Shown in pieces: positions 35,707-45,186 of a stretch of 64,000 nucleotides of DNA. Both the position numbers and the translations under genes were made by a program. A model generated the notes under the pieces. That model was not told the origin of the DNA. It searched no databases and saw nothing but the letters and a program-made list of their open reading frames with translations. The DNA lies in assembly GCA_021828195.1 (NCBI GenBank), contig JAKASQ010000001.1:62001-126000 (forward strand), read 5' to 3'. Numbering within the stretch: the stretch's first letter is position 1; each line of letters opens with the position of its first letter. The DNA is from Thermoplasmata archaeon (GTDB taxonomy: Archaea > Thermoplasmatota > Thermoplasmata > Lutacidiplasmatales > UBA184).

Positions 35707-36774
35707 GTGGCACGATCCCTCTCGGCCCGGCGCCGTGGTTTCCTTACGAAGAAGGTCGTACCGGTGGACGTGACCCGCCTGCGCGGGCTGGGGGATCTGC
35801 TCGCGCAATTCCAGACGACCTCGATCCAGGCGCGCAACCTCGGGCGGTGCATGGAGGTCTGGGAGAACGCGCTCACCGACCCCAAGCGGCCGACCATCCT
35901 GCTCGGGGTCTCCGGCCCTCTGATCGCCGCCGGGCTGCGAAAGGTGCTGAGGGACATGATCGACTGGGGCCTCGTGGACGTGGTCGCGACCACGGGCGCG
36001 GTGATGTACCAGGACCTCTACCAGACGATCGGCGGCCACCACTGGATGGGCACTCCGACCGCGGATGACGTCCTTCTCCGCGATGCCTACCTCGATCGGA
36101 TCTACGACACCTACGTCGACGAGATCAAGTTCGAGGACACCGACCGCGCTATCGGTACGATTACCGAACAATTCCCCCGGAGGCCTGCGTCCTCGCGCGA
36201 GTACCTCGGGTTCCTTGGTTCGAAGTTCCAAGACCCGGACTCGATCCTTGCGACCGCCGCCCGGCGCGGGGTCCCGGTCTTCTCCCCGGCTCTGATCGAC
36301 AGCTCGATCGGGATCGGTCTGACGCTGTACTATCAGGCGAACCGGAAGCGCGCGGACCGTTTCATTCTCGACGCGATCCGCGACAACTACGAGCTCGTCC
36401 AGATCCTGAACGCCTCCGAGCGGACCGCAGTGTTCTACATCGGCGGCGGAACACCGAAGAACTGGATCAACGACGGGATCGTGATGGCCAACTACGCCTT
36501 CGGCCGGGAAGGCGAGGGGCATTACTACGCCCTCCAGATCACGACCGATGCCCCGCACTGGGGAGGGCTCTCGGGGAGCACGCTCGACGAGGCTCAGTCC
36601 TGGGGGAAGATCTCCCGGCACGCGACCCGGGCCATGGCGCACGTCGATGCCTCGATCGGGCTACCGCTGCTGGTCGGAGCACTGTGGGACCGGCGCAAGG
36701 TCTGGCAGCCGCGCGCGCGGCTCACCTTCGATTGGACGGGCGACCAGGTCAAGATACGAAGGACCCGGCCCTGA
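35707..36774 (+). CDS. dys: Deoxyhypusine synthase
   Basis: Transfers the aminobutyl group of spermidine to a lysine of translation factor aIF5A, an archaeal/eukaryal modification. The 355-residue NAD-dependent enzyme shows LGVSGPLIAAGLRKVL, VDVVATTGAVMYQDL, FYIGGGTPKNWIN, and the catalytic lysine in DEAQSWGKIS. The GTG start is set by the TATA element. It depends on polyamines; the agmatine route to putrescine is encoded 6 kb downstream. Confidence 0.96.
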   Translation: MARSLSARRRGFLTKKVVPVDVTRLRGLGDLLAQFQTTSIQARNLGRCMEVWENALTDPKRPTILLGVSGPLIAAGLRKVLRDMIDWGLVDVVATTGAVMYQDLYQTIGGHHWMGTPTADDVLLRDAYLDRIYDTYVDEIKFEDTDRAIGTITEQFPRRPASSREYLGFLGSKFQDPDSILATAARRGVPVFSPALIDSSIGIGLTLYYQANRKRADRFILDAIRDNYELVQILNASERTAVFYIGGGTPKNWINDGIVMANYAFGREGEGHYYALQITTDAPHWGGLSGSTLDEAQSWGKISRHATRAMAHVDASIGLPLLVGALWDRRKVWQPRARLTFDWTGDQVKIRRTRP

Positions 36775-36843
36775 TCCGGCGCGAGCGCGTCGCGCGTTGA
36801 ATCCCCTGAGGGCGTATCCGAGCGGTGGAGGTGTGCTCCTTCG

Positions 36844-37485
36844 ATGGCCGCCGACCCCCTTTCCCCGGGCCAGATCCGCACCCGCGGCTGGCCGGTGCTC
36901 CACGCGGGCTCCGTTCCGCGGGACCTCGCACCTGCGAACTGGACTCTCCGGGTCCACGGAGAGGTCGAGCACCCCGAGACGATCGGCTTCGCGGGTCTCC
37001 TGCGCCTCCCCCAGAAGGATCAGGTCTGCCACATTCATTGCGTGACCAGCTGGTCGAAGGTCGGGATGCGTTGGAGCGGGGTTCCGTTCCAGGCGCTGGT
37101 CGAGCGGGTGCGACCTACCGCTGCGGCTGGGTACGTGATCCTGGAGTGCGAGCAGGGGTTCACCACCTCGTTGCCACTCTCGGCCCTTCTGGACGACGAT
37201 GTCCTCCTCGCGCACTCGGCCGATGGGGCGCCGTTATCCTCCGAGCACGGGGGACCGGTCCGCATGCTCGTTTCGAAGCGGTACTTCTACAAATCGGCCA
37301 AGTGGCTCCGAGCCCTCCGGTTCGTCACGGGGGACGAGCCCGGGTTCGGGGAGGTTCGAGGGTACTCGAACATCGCGGACCCATGGCGCGCGACACGATA
37401 CGACGTCGACGACAAGCGGCGGATCTACACGATGCGCAGAGACGCGCTGTTCAAGCCGGTGACGCCGACGTCCGCCGATCTATAG
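36844..37485 (+). CDS. Sulfite-oxidase-fold molybdopterin protein
   Basis: A 213-residue protein consisting of only the SUOX molybdenum-cofactor domain. HCVTSWS carries the molybdenum-ligating Cys at residue 66, and VILECEQGFTTSLPL and KSAKWLRALRF are typical. It lacks the dimerisation domain and has no Tat or other signal peptide, so it probably works in the cytoplasm. The substrate is unknown; MsrP-type sulfoxide reductases are the closest functional precedent. Confidence 0.88.
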   Translation: MAADPLSPGQIRTRGWPVLHAGSVPRDLAPANWTLRVHGEVEHPETIGFAGLLRLPQKDQVCHIHCVTSWSKVGMRWSGVPFQALVERVRPTAAAGYVILECEQGFTTSLPLSALLDDDVLLAHSADGAPLSSEHGGPVRMLVSKRYFYKSAKWLRALRFVTGDEPGFGEVRGYSNIADPWRATRYDVDDKRRIYTMRRDALFKPVTPTSADL

Positions 37486-37604
37486 GATGGCTCGGTGCTC
37501 CTGCCGTGTCCGAACCCGCGCCCCGCCCCCGATTCTGACGATTTCGGGAGTTCACCCCCCTGCGAAAGATATTAGGGGACGTGGAGCCGCCCGAGGTGTA
37601 GACC

Positions 37605-37829
37605 ATGGCAGACGCAACATGCGCGGCGTGCGGGGGTCCCCTCGAGGCGGGCTTCGTGACGGCGACGAACGGCTCCGGCCTGTATTGGTCGCACGAGGCC
37701 TCCGATCGTCGATTGCGGCCGAGTGGGCTCGAGGTGCTGGTGCCTACCGGGTTCTCCGGGATGTACTCCGCGAATCTCCCCGGGCTGCGATGCACGAAAT
37801 GCAAGACCATCCTTCTTCAATTGAAGTAG
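37605..37829 (+). CDS. Small zinc-binding protein
   Basis: A 74-residue protein with CAACGGPLE at the N-terminus and CTKCKTILL at the C-terminus, a split zinc ribbon, with a beta-rich middle (GLYWSHEASDRRLRPSG). It resembles small treble/ribbon proteins (PF20097-like) of unknown role. AAAGATATTAGG about 35-45 nt upstream is the likely promoter. Confidence 0.75.
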   Translation: MADATCAACGGPLEAGFVTATNGSGLYWSHEASDRRLRPSGLEVLVPTGFSGMYSANLPGLRCTKCKTILLQLK

Positions 37830-37842
37830 GGCGTGCAGCGTT

Positions 37843-39249
37843 CTAGGTGGCGCCGGCCACGGTGAGGCCGCTCACCGCGATCGTCGGAGCGCGGAGCGAA
37901 TCCGACAGCGTCGCGGTCGAACCCAGCGCGACGACGCTGTTCAGCAGGGATGGGGTTCCGGGCGCCGCCAGGACGAGCCCTCCCACGGTGCCGCCCCGGA
38001 TCGGCTCGGCGAGGCGACCGTTTCGGATGCGATAACCGATCCGGATCTCTCCACCAAACGCCCCCGAGGTCGGATCGGGGAATGCCCAGCCGAACTGCTC
38101 GACCCAGATCCCCTCCCGCACCGTCTCGATCACTTCGGCGTCGGTCCCGCCGGTTCCAGCGTGGAGGGCGAGCGTAGCGGGCCCGGGCGCCGGCCGGCTC
38201 ATGAACCGGGAACCGGCTCGGCGACCGAACTCTCCGAGGCGCTGAGCCCCCGCCGTGGAGGTCCGGTCGAAGGCTCCCGCGTGCAAGGCATCGTAGATCA
38301 ACCCACCGGTCTTCCCGTGATCGAGGAGCGGGAAGCGGCCGGTGCGCGTTCCCTCATCGTCGACCGGAGCGGATTCGCCTCCCCACGGGAGCCGACCGTC
38401 GTTGTCGATCGAAACGAGCTCGGTGCCGTACATCGTGCCCGGCTCCGGAGCCATCTGACGGAGCTGCGCGGCCCCCGACATGCGGAAGCCCACGACCGGC
38501 GGAACGATCTCGGAGAGGACGTACGCCGGGAGAACGACCGGGATCTGCCCGGCGGGAGGCGCTTCGGCCCTGCGAACATCTTTCGCGCGTTGGCACCAGT
38601 TGTCCACGTCCACGACGAGCTCGCGCGGGTCGAGGCGTCGCTGAAAGCGGGTGACCCAGTACTCCCCGGGAGGCCGACCCTCGGGGCCACCCGATGCCTT
38701 CACGGCCAGCTCCAAGTCGACGCTCGTATGGTGGAAGGAAGTCGCGAGACCCGAGGAGTTGGCGATCGTGGTTTCGCCCACGGTCGCACGGACCGACCCG
38801 AAGCTCGGCTGGACCCCGGTGCGGCCCTCGAATCGAGCGAAGAGCTCGCGCACGTAGGCGTCCACGCCTTCGCGGGGCCGATCGGCGAGCGATGCATCGG
38901 AGATTTCCACGTCGGCCAGTGCGCGGGGAGCGCTCCCGGGCAGAACGACCACGCGCGCGGGGAACCGGGCATGTCGCGCCGTCGCCTGCGCATCGGTGAG
39001 AACGGTCGAGATCCCCGAACTCGAGGCATCGGCGCTCGCCTGATAGCCCACCCCCACTTGGTCCTCGGCCATCCGCAGAACTCGGATCCCGTATCCGTCG
39101 ATGGTGATGGGCCCCCGGACCGTCTCGATGTGGGTCCCGTCGAAATGGATCTCGTACCGCGCGAGATGCTCGGCGTACACGTCCCACGGCCCGTCGATCT
39201 TGAGGTGGTCGGCGACGCGGAAGGCGAGGTCGGACTCGGCCCGCGTCAT
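37843..39249 (-). CDS. tldE: TldE/PmbA-type subunit of the TldD-TldE peptidase
   Basis: A 468-residue partner subunit of the TldD/TldE metalloprotease, which degrades unfolded peptides and processes some ribosomally made peptides. It shows YGIRVLRMAEDQVGVGYQ, VVVLPGSAPRALADVE and C-terminal LVLAAPGTPSLLNSVVALGS. As in other TldE/PmbA subunits, the HExxxH zinc motif is missing. Its ATG overlaps the tldD stop by 4 nt, so the two subunits are translationally coupled. Confidence 0.85.
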   Translation of the reverse strand: MTRAESDLAFRVADHLKIDGPWDVYAEHLARYEIHFDGTHIETVRGPITIDGYGIRVLRMAEDQVGVGYQASADASSSGISTVLTDAQATARHARFPARVVVLPGSAPRALADVEISDASLADRPREGVDAYVRELFARFEGRTGVQPSFGSVRATVGETTIANSSGLATSFHHTSVDLELAVKASGGPEGRPPGEYWVTRFQRRLDPRELVVDVDNWCQRAKDVRRAEAPPAGQIPVVLPAYVLSEIVPPVVGFRMSGAAQLRQMAPEPGTMYGTELVSIDNDGRLPWGGESAPVDDEGTRTGRFPLLDHGKTGGLIYDALHAGAFDRTSTAGAQRLGEFGRRAGSRFMSRPAPGPATLALHAGTGGTDAEVIETVREGIWVEQFGWAFPDPTSGAFGGEIRIGYRIRNGRLAEPIRGGTVGGLVLAAPGTPSLLNSVVALGSTATLSDSLRAPTIAVSGLTVAGAT

Positions 39250-40640
39250 GCCGGCCCGACCGCCGCGCTGGTCAGCATGTAGGAACCCCCCGTTCCGGCG
39301 GGCAGCATGTCCGAATGGCCCTTTCCACAGAAGCCCGGGTCGAGCTCGAACGCATCGGCGCGCCCTACCCCCCGGACCGAGCGCAGGACATCGAGCACGC
39401 GGCCGGAGAGCGCCATCGAGGAGACGAGCGTCGTGAGCTCGCCGTGCTCGATGCGATGGCCCCGAAGAACCTTGATCTGCATCTGCCCGCCGAGGGGGTC
39501 CTCGATGCCGGAGGTGCATCGCTCGAGCAGTACCCCGTCCTGGGCCTCCTTCACGAGCTCTTCGAGCCCCCAGTCCCCGGGTTCGACGTACGTGTTGGTC
39601 ATCCGGACGAACTCTCGGCTGAGAAAGTCCGCCCTGCGCGCATTCCCCGTCGAAGTCCCTCCGAGCCGCGCAGCCGACACTCGGTCGTGGAGGACGCCGG
39701 TGAACCGGCCGTGGTCAACCAGGAGATTCCTTTGGCTCCGGCATCCCTCGTCGTCGAAGTAGATCCCGCCCCAGCCTCCGGGGTAGGCGCCGTCGTCGGC
39801 GATCGTCAGAAACTCCGGCCCCACCATCGAGCCGAGGATCGGCCGAAGGTACGATCGCTCCCGCACGAACTGGTCGGCCTCGGTCCCGTGCCCAAACGAC
39901 TCGTGCGCGAACGTTCCGGTCGTGCTCGGGTCCATGAGGACGGTGATCGGGCCTGTCGGAGGGGATTCGGCGCCGAGCATCGCGCGCGCGCTCCTCGCCA
40001 CGTCGTGCACCCGTTCCTCGGTGATCTCGTCCAGGACCTCGCGCCCGCCGATGGCTCCCCGGACGAGCGCATCGTACTGAAACCGACCTCCTTCAATCGC
40101 GATCGGAACGACGCTGGCGAACACCCTGGAGACTCGCTGGTGCCGGCGGGCCGCCGCCGTGTTCAGGTACAGCCGTTCATCCGAGAAGAATCCCAACGAT
40201 ACGGTGGTGTTGGGGACGCCCGGCACCGTCGTCGCCCACGCGTACCAATCTCGCGCGAGGTTGATACGGTCCTCGATGGAGAGGTCCTCCATCGGTCTCG
40301 GAGGAGCGGTGGTGTAGGAGGCCTCTCCGCCGGTCGACGCTCCAGGAGGTGGCCGGGCTCCCGCGCCTTCCGCAAGCAGTCCGATCAACGCGTTGGCCGC
40401 GCGATCGATCGGCTCGGCCAAGAGTCCGGTGGATGCCGCCTCGGCCCAATGATCGCCCGCCCATGCGCGGAACGCGGCTCCCTCGAGACGAGGGAAGACG
40501 CGGGGCGAGACGGATGTGCGGTCGAGCCGAACGGAATCCCCGAGCGAGCGTTCCGCGACGATCTCGGCGAACGGAGTGTGCCTCTCGATACGCCGCAGGG
40601 CGCCCCGGAGACGATCCTCGGAGTCGAGAAGCTCGGACAC
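39246..40640 (-). CDS. tldD: TldD catalytic subunit, zinc metallopeptidase
   Basis: A 464-residue subunit with the zinc motif HESFGH (HExxxH) in TGTFAHESFGHGTEAD. It also has YFDDEG, the Cys ligand region GVLLERCTSGIEDPLGGQ, and a C-terminal core ending CGKGHSDMLPAGTGGSYML. It forms a heterodimer or multimer with TldE encoded immediately downstream. No modified-peptide precursor gene is visible next to the pair, so a general peptide-turnover role is more likely than toxin maturation. Confidence 0.92.
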   Translation of the reverse strand: MSELLDSEDRLRGALRRIERHTPFAEIVAERSLGDSVRLDRTSVSPRVFPRLEGAAFRAWAGDHWAEAASTGLLAEPIDRAANALIGLLAEGAGARPPPGASTGGEASYTTAPPRPMEDLSIEDRINLARDWYAWATTVPGVPNTTVSLGFFSDERLYLNTAAARRHQRVSRVFASVVPIAIEGGRFQYDALVRGAIGGREVLDEITEERVHDVARSARAMLGAESPPTGPITVLMDPSTTGTFAHESFGHGTEADQFVRERSYLRPILGSMVGPEFLTIADDGAYPGGWGGIYFDDEGCRSQRNLLVDHGRFTGVLHDRVSAARLGGTSTGNARRADFLSREFVRMTNTYVEPGDWGLEELVKEAQDGVLLERCTSGIEDPLGGQMQIKVLRGHRIEHGELTTLVSSMALSGRVLDVLRSVRGVGRADAFELDPGFCGKGHSDMLPAGTGGSYMLTSAAVGPA

Positions 40641-40795
40641 GACGGACCTATCGGAGGCCCGCTCAAGTACGTTGCTCCAGCCAGTTCGCTCGCAGCATGC
40701 CCGGCGCTCTACGCGGTGGCCGGAGCACCGCGGGAGAGGGCGAGTGCCGAGAACGGGCTGGCAAGTCTAATCTCCTCGATCTCGGTCGGAGCATC

Positions 40796-41347
40796 GTGCC
40801 GACGAGCGGGTACCGGTTGAGAGCGGTGCGGGCATCGGATATCGAAACCCTCCTCGATCACCGCCACCGGATGTTCTCGACGATCGGCGGTCGAACCGAG
40901 GAACAGATCGCGGCCCACGACCGCCGGTATCGGCGCTGGCTCCTCGTCCGATTGAGGCGGGGAGAGCTGGTCGGGCAGATCGCGGAAACCCGTCGCGGCG
41001 AGGCGGCCGCGAGCGGCTGCATCTGGTACCGGCCGGATCAGCCCCGCCCGGAGAGCTCCGGGCGTGACGTGGCCCCCTACATCTTGTCGATGTTCACGGC
41101 GCCGGCGCACCGAGGTCACGGACTGGCGAGCCGGATCGTTCGGGCCCTGATCGCGGACGCCAAGCGACGGGGCTATCGACAAGTGATCCTCCACGCGTCG
41201 CCCCAGGGGCGATCCGTCTACGCTCGGTTCGGCTTCGAACGCCGCTGGGAGATGCGCTATTGGATCGATCCGGCCGACCGCGTAGCCTGGAAACGCCAAC
41301 GCCCGGCGCGGACGGGGACGCGCGCCCGAACGGCCGTCCCTCGCTGA
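40796..41347 (+). CDS. GNAT-family N-acetyltransferase
   Basis: A 183-residue acetyltransferase. It begins YRLRAVRASDIETLLDHRHRMF and has the acetyl-CoA pyrophosphate loop in APAHRGHGLASRIVRALIADAK, followed by VILHASPQGRSVYARFGFE. The substrate is unknown. The GTG start is chosen because TCTAATC (about 40766-40772) lies 25-30 nt upstream. Confidence 0.82.
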   Translation: MPTSGYRLRAVRASDIETLLDHRHRMFSTIGGRTEEQIAAHDRRYRRWLLVRLRRGELVGQIAETRRGEAAASGCIWYRPDQPRPESSGRDVAPYILSMFTAPAHRGHGLASRIVRALIADAKRRGYRQVILHASPQGRSVYARFGFERRWEMRYWIDPADRVAWKRQRPARTGTRARTAVPR

Positions 41348-41378
41348 CGACGAGAGCGAGCGGGCCGTTGGGGTCGGC

Positions 41379-41930
41379 TCAGTCCAGAACGACGGGATCT
41401 CGGAGATGGACGCGACCCGGTGCGAGGACTCGGGCGTACCAACCCCGGCGGTTGAGCAGGGTCTTCATGAACTCCGGCCCGTCGTGTTCGCCGACGTACG
41501 GGAGCAGGTAGAGGTTCGAACACGGGTCGCACGGACGGGTGATCACGGCCCCCACGGCGCCGATCCCCACCCGGGAACCTGGTTGCAGGAGGGCGTACGG
41601 GACCCGGCGAGAGCTAATGTTCTCTCCGAGGTCGCCCGGACGGACCGGCCAACCTTCCGACCGGAGTTCTGCGAGAATTTCCTCGGGAAGGATCAAGAGC
41701 GCGCTGTCGGGATCGTCATGGAGATCCTCGTGCCGGTACCGGTTGAAATCCCCGACGACGCCGGTCGTGTCGACCTCGATCTCCTCGACGGCCTGCTTGG
41801 GCAGGCCTCGTTCCTCCCCGATCTCGCTCTTGCGGAAGAGGCCCGTCACCACTCCACGAACCGGATCGTCGCCCATCGTCGGTCGTGGGGTACACGTGCA
41901 GGGCTTTACCAGCTCGGTCGGGCGCACCAC
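41379..41930 (-). CDS. MOSC-domain protein
   Basis: A MOSC (molybdenum-cofactor sulfurase C-terminal) domain protein of about 183 residues. Typical segments are VVGDFNRYRH, the LRPGDLGENI-type segment (VRPGDLGENISSRR), LQPGSRVGIGAVGAVITRPCDPC and the C-terminal RRGWYARVLAPG. The conserved Cys of CDPC is the likely sulfur or metal carrier. A bidirectional TATA block at 41952-41962 favours the GTG at 41930; an ATG at 41876 is a conservative alternative. It may serve the molybdoenzyme nearby. Confidence 0.82.
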   Translation of the reverse strand: MVRPTELVKPCTCTPRPTMGDDPVRGVVTGLFRKSEIGEERGLPKQAVEEIEVDTTGVVGDFNRYRHEDLHDDPDSALLILPEEILAELRSEGWPVRPGDLGENISSRRVPYALLQPGSRVGIGAVGAVITRPCDPCSNLYLLPYVGEHDGPEFMKTLLNRRGWYARVLAPGRVHLRDPVVLD

Positions 41931-41951
41931 CCCGGTCCCGAGCCGGCGAGA

Positions 41952-41962
41952 CAATCTAAATG
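41952..41962. promoter_or_regulatory. Shared TATA-like block between MOSC gene and aguB
   Basis: CAATCTAAATG reads as CATTTAGATTG on the other strand. It is 22-32 nt before the MOSC GTG (41930) and about 55 nt before the aguB ATG (42013). Confidence 0.4.
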
Positions 41963-42012
41963 AGGTCACGAGGGGTCCGTCGCTCGGCTCGGCGAAGCCG
42001 GGAAGGCTCCTG

Positions 42013-42930
42013 ATGGCGGCTCACGCGGCAACGAAGCTCCGGATCGCCCTCGTCCAGATGTCCTGCTCACCCGATCCCTCCGCGAATGTGGAGAAGGCGA
42101 TCGCCCGGATCCGAGAGGCGGCGAAGCACGGCGCCCAGATCGTCTCGCTCTCGGAGCTGTTCTTCGCTCAGTACTTCTGCCAGAGGGAGGACCACGCGAT
42201 GTTCGATCTCGCCGAGCCGGTCCCCGGCCTGACCACGGAGCGCCTCGCCGCGGTCGCCCGCGAGGAGAAGATCGCGCTGGTGGCGCCTCTCTTCGAGCGC
42301 CGCGCCTCGGGCATCTACCACAACACGGCCGCGGTTCTGGAACGAGATGGCTCCCTCGCGGGCACCTATCGCAAGATGCACATCCCCGACGACCCGCTCT
42401 ACTACGAAAAGTTCTACTTCACCCCCGGCGACCTTGGATTCCGAATGTTCCGGCTCCATGCCGCCCCAATCGGAGTGCTCATCTGTTGGGACCAGTGGTA
42501 TCCGGAGGCGGCCCGGATCACGGCGCTGCTCGGAGCCGAGATCCTGTTCTATCCCACCGCGATCGGCTGGCACCCGGGAGAGAGAGAGGAGTTCGGGGCG
42601 GCCCAGCACGACGCATGGCAGACGATCCAGCGGGGCCATGCCATCGCGAACGGGATCTACGTTGCCGTAGCGAACCGGGTGGGCCTGGAGCACGGAGACG
42701 TACGTGGCGACCGGGTCGACGGTCCCGGGATCGAGTTCTGGGGTGGCTCCTTCGTCGCCGACCCGTTCGGGCGAGTGATCGCGCAGGCCTCCCACGACCG
42801 GGAGGAGACGCTCTACGCGGATCTGGACCTCGGTCTGGTGGAGAAGATCCGGCAGCACTGGCCGTTCTTGCGCGATCGCCGGATCGATGCCTACGGGTCG
42901 ATCTCCCGGCGCTTTCTCGACGGTCCGTGA
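42013..42930 (+). CDS. aguB: N-carbamoylputrescine amidase
   Basis: Nitrilase-fold amidase that converts N-carbamoylputrescine to putrescine. The 305-residue chain has the Glu-Lys-Cys triad in SLSELFF, YRKMHIPDD and GVLICWDQWYPEAAR, and the subfamily marker YYEKFYFTPGD. It precedes aguA by 3 nt, so both act in one operon turning agmatine into putrescine. Confidence 0.93.
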   Translation: MAAHAATKLRIALVQMSCSPDPSANVEKAIARIREAAKHGAQIVSLSELFFAQYFCQREDHAMFDLAEPVPGLTTERLAAVAREEKIALVAPLFERRASGIYHNTAAVLERDGSLAGTYRKMHIPDDPLYYEKFYFTPGDLGFRMFRLHAAPIGVLICWDQWYPEAARITALLGAEILFYPTAIGWHPGEREEFGAAQHDAWQTIQRGHAIANGIYVAVANRVGLEHGDVRGDRVDGPGIEFWGGSFVADPFGRVIAQASHDREETLYADLDLGLVEKIRQHWPFLRDRRIDAYGSISRRFLDGP

Positions 42931-42933
42931 GCC

Positions 42934-44031
42934 ATGTCCGGCGACGCGAGCCTCCTCGCGAGCACGCCTCGAGCGGCCGGGTATCGGATGCCCGCGGAGT
43001 GGTCTCCGCACCGGGCCACGTGGATCGCCTGGCCCCACAACCCGGACGACTGGCCCGGCAAGTTCTCTCCCATCCCCTGGGTCTATGCCGAGATCGTCCG
43101 CCACTTGGCCGAGGTCGAGGACGTCGAGATCGTCGTGGACGACGCCGCCATGGAACGCACCGCGCGGCGCGCTCTCCGACACGCGGGTGCCTCCACGGCC
43201 CGGGTGTACTTCCACCGCTGGCCCACGAACCGCGTGTGGACGCGGGACTCCGGTCCGATCTTCGTGCAGCGCATCGACCCGAGCCTTCCGGGCCCCCGGC
43301 TCGGATTGACCAATTGGAAGTTCAACGCGTGGGCCAAGTACGACGATTGGCAGCTCGACGACCAGTTGCCCGCCCACATCGCCCAGGACCTCAAGATCCC
43401 GGAATGGATGCCGATGCTCGGCGACCGACGGATCGTGTTGGAAGGAGGCAGCATCGATGTCAACGGGTCGGGCACGCTGATGACGACGGAGGAGTGCCTC
43501 CTCAGCGATGTCCAGGCCCGGAACCCCGGCGTCCCTCGGGAGGATCTGGAGGCGGCCCTGGGCGAGTACCTCGGCATCGAGCGGGTGCTCTGGCTCGGGC
43601 GCGGGATCGTCGGTGACGACACCCACGGGCACGTCGACGACGTCGCTCGCTTCGTCGGAGAGTCCACGATCGTGGCGGCCGTGGAGCCTCGCTCGCGCGA
43701 TCCGAACCACGCGGCGCTCGCGGAGAACCTCGAGCGACTGCATGCGGCGCGCACCTCGAACGGCGATCCCTACCGCATCGTCGAATTGCCCATGCCGGCG
43801 CCGGTTTCCTTCCACGGCCAGCGCCTGCCCGCCAGTTACGCGAACTTCTACATCGCGAACCGGCTCGTTCTGGTGCCCACGTTCAACGACCGAAACGATC
43901 GGCGCGCCCTCGAGGTCCTTGAGGGGGTCCTCCCCGGCCGCGAGATCGTAGGGATTCACTGTCGAGACTTCATCTGGGGGCTGGGCACGATCCACTGTAT
44001 GACCCAGCAGCAGCCCGCGCCTCCAGCGTAA
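42934..44031 (+). CDS. aguA: Agmatine deiminase
   Basis: Hydrolyses agmatine to N-carbamoylputrescine and ammonia. A 365-residue PPAD-fold enzyme with WTRDSGPIFV, the LEGGSIDVNG loop, DDTHGHVDDVARF and the catalytic Cys in GTIHCMTQQ near the C-terminus. With aguB it supplies putrescine for spermidine and so for hypusine formation. Confidence 0.95.
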   Translation: MSGDASLLASTPRAAGYRMPAEWSPHRATWIAWPHNPDDWPGKFSPIPWVYAEIVRHLAEVEDVEIVVDDAAMERTARRALRHAGASTARVYFHRWPTNRVWTRDSGPIFVQRIDPSLPGPRLGLTNWKFNAWAKYDDWQLDDQLPAHIAQDLKIPEWMPMLGDRRIVLEGGSIDVNGSGTLMTTEECLLSDVQARNPGVPREDLEAALGEYLGIERVLWLGRGIVGDDTHGHVDDVARFVGESTIVAAVEPRSRDPNHAALAENLERLHAARTSNGDPYRIVELPMPAPVSFHGQRLPASYANFYIANRLVLVPTFNDRNDRRALEVLEGVLPGREIVGIHCRDFIWGLGTIHCMTQQQPAPPA

Positions 44032-44046
44032 GGTCGCCCGTCCGGT

Positions 44047-45186
44047 CTACCCTGCGGGTGCGCTGACCGAAACCGAATGGATCTTGGGGAACTGGAACGG
44101 AACGGCCGACCAGCTGCGGCCCGCATCCGGGGTGTAGATCACCTGGCCCCCGGTCGAGCCGTAGTAGATCCCTGCCGGATCGAGCCGGTCGATCGCGAGA
44201 CCTTCGCGATGGTTCCCGAACTCGCCGAGGAAGGGAGAGGACCGGACCATCGGCCGGAAGTTGCGCTTCTTCCGGTCGAACCAGTAGAGCTGGAAGCGTT
44301 GACCGGGCATGGTCCGAGTGACTTCGGGCGGGCTCAGCGGCGCGAAGATGGCTCCTCCGGGAAGTGAAGGGGAGGTCGCGACCACGAACCCGAAGTCGGT
44401 GGAGAGCGGCTTGCCGACGCGCGTCCAGTGTTCCATCGAGTCCTCGCTCAGATAGATCCCGTTGTGGTCCTGCCGATAGGCCACTGTGGAATCCGACGGG
44501 TCGAGGGCGACGTGGTGGACGCACTGGCCGACCTCGGGACGCGTTTCGGGGAGGAAGTTGACCGCGACTCCGCGATTCATGGGTTTCCAGGTCTTCCCCG
44601 AGTCGTCCGTGCGGAACGTCCCCGCCGCGGACAGGCCCACGTACATGCGCGAGGGGCGCTCGGGGTCCAACAGGATGGTGTGCAAGCAGGGGCCGCCTCC
44701 TCCGGGGGCCCACTTCGGGCGGGTGGGATGCTGGGCGATTCCTTGGTTCTCCTCCCAGGAGGCGCCGCTGTCGTCACTTCGGTACAGCCGATGGGGGTCC
44801 GCACCGAGGAACAGCGTCTTCGGCTCGTCCGCGCGTCCAGGCTCCAGGTGCCACAGGGCGCGGATCGCCTCCGGGGGGAACTTGCCGAACTCTTTCGGGG
44901 CCTTGCGTTGGCCCGGGGGCGGGAAGCCCGGAGTCGCGACCTCGGACCACTTCACCCCGTAATCTCGGGAGCGAAAGATGCCGGGGCCCCAGAATCCGCT
45001 ATTGGCCAGCGCGTACACATCGCCGGGCGTCCGCGGATCGGGGACGACGTGGAAGACGGCCGAGCCGGGCTGGAACGGTCCGGTGACTTTCCACTTAGAC
45101 CTCTGGAGATCGGTCGTCGCGACGTAGGTCCCCTTCTCGGTTCCGAGATACAGACGGACACGGGAGGAACGCGCGGGCGCCATCAT
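44047..45186 (-). CDS. BNR/sialidase-like beta-propeller protein
   Basis: A 379-residue propeller with repeated Asp-box signatures: SRDYGVKWSE, SDDSGASWEE, TDDSGKTWKP, SEDSMEHWTR and TPDAGRSWSA. There is no signal peptide, so unlike secreted sialidases it seems cytoplasmic. Catalytic sialidase residues are not evident. Its start overlaps the stop of the MoaD-like gene by 4 nt, so the two proteins are made together and may interact. Confidence 0.82.
   Translation of the reverse strand: MMAPARSSRVRLYLGTEKGTYVATTDLQRSKWKVTGPFQPGSAVFHVVPDPRTPGDVYALANSGFWGPGIFRSRDYGVKWSEVATPGFPPPGQRKAPKEFGKFPPEAIRALWHLEPGRADEPKTLFLGADPHRLYRSDDSGASWEENQGIAQHPTRPKWAPGGGGPCLHTILLDPERPSRMYVGLSAAGTFRTDDSGKTWKPMNRGVAVNFLPETRPEVGQCVHHVALDPSDSTVAYRQDHNGIYLSEDSMEHWTRVGKPLSTDFGFVVATSPSLPGGAIFAPLSPPEVTRTMPGQRFQLYWFDRKKRNFRPMVRSSPFLGEFGNHREGLAIDRLDPAGIYYGSTGGQVIYTPDAGRSWSAVPFQFPKIHSVSVSAPAG

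Noticed and set aside
42067..43995. 642-codon minus-strand frame opposite aguB-aguA
   Set aside because: Biased composition and no domain; both plus-strand genes have full catalytic motifs.
44047..45186. True sialidase activity for the BNR protein
   Set aside because: Asp boxes are present but no signal peptide or sialidase catalytic Arg triad/Tyr could be assigned.
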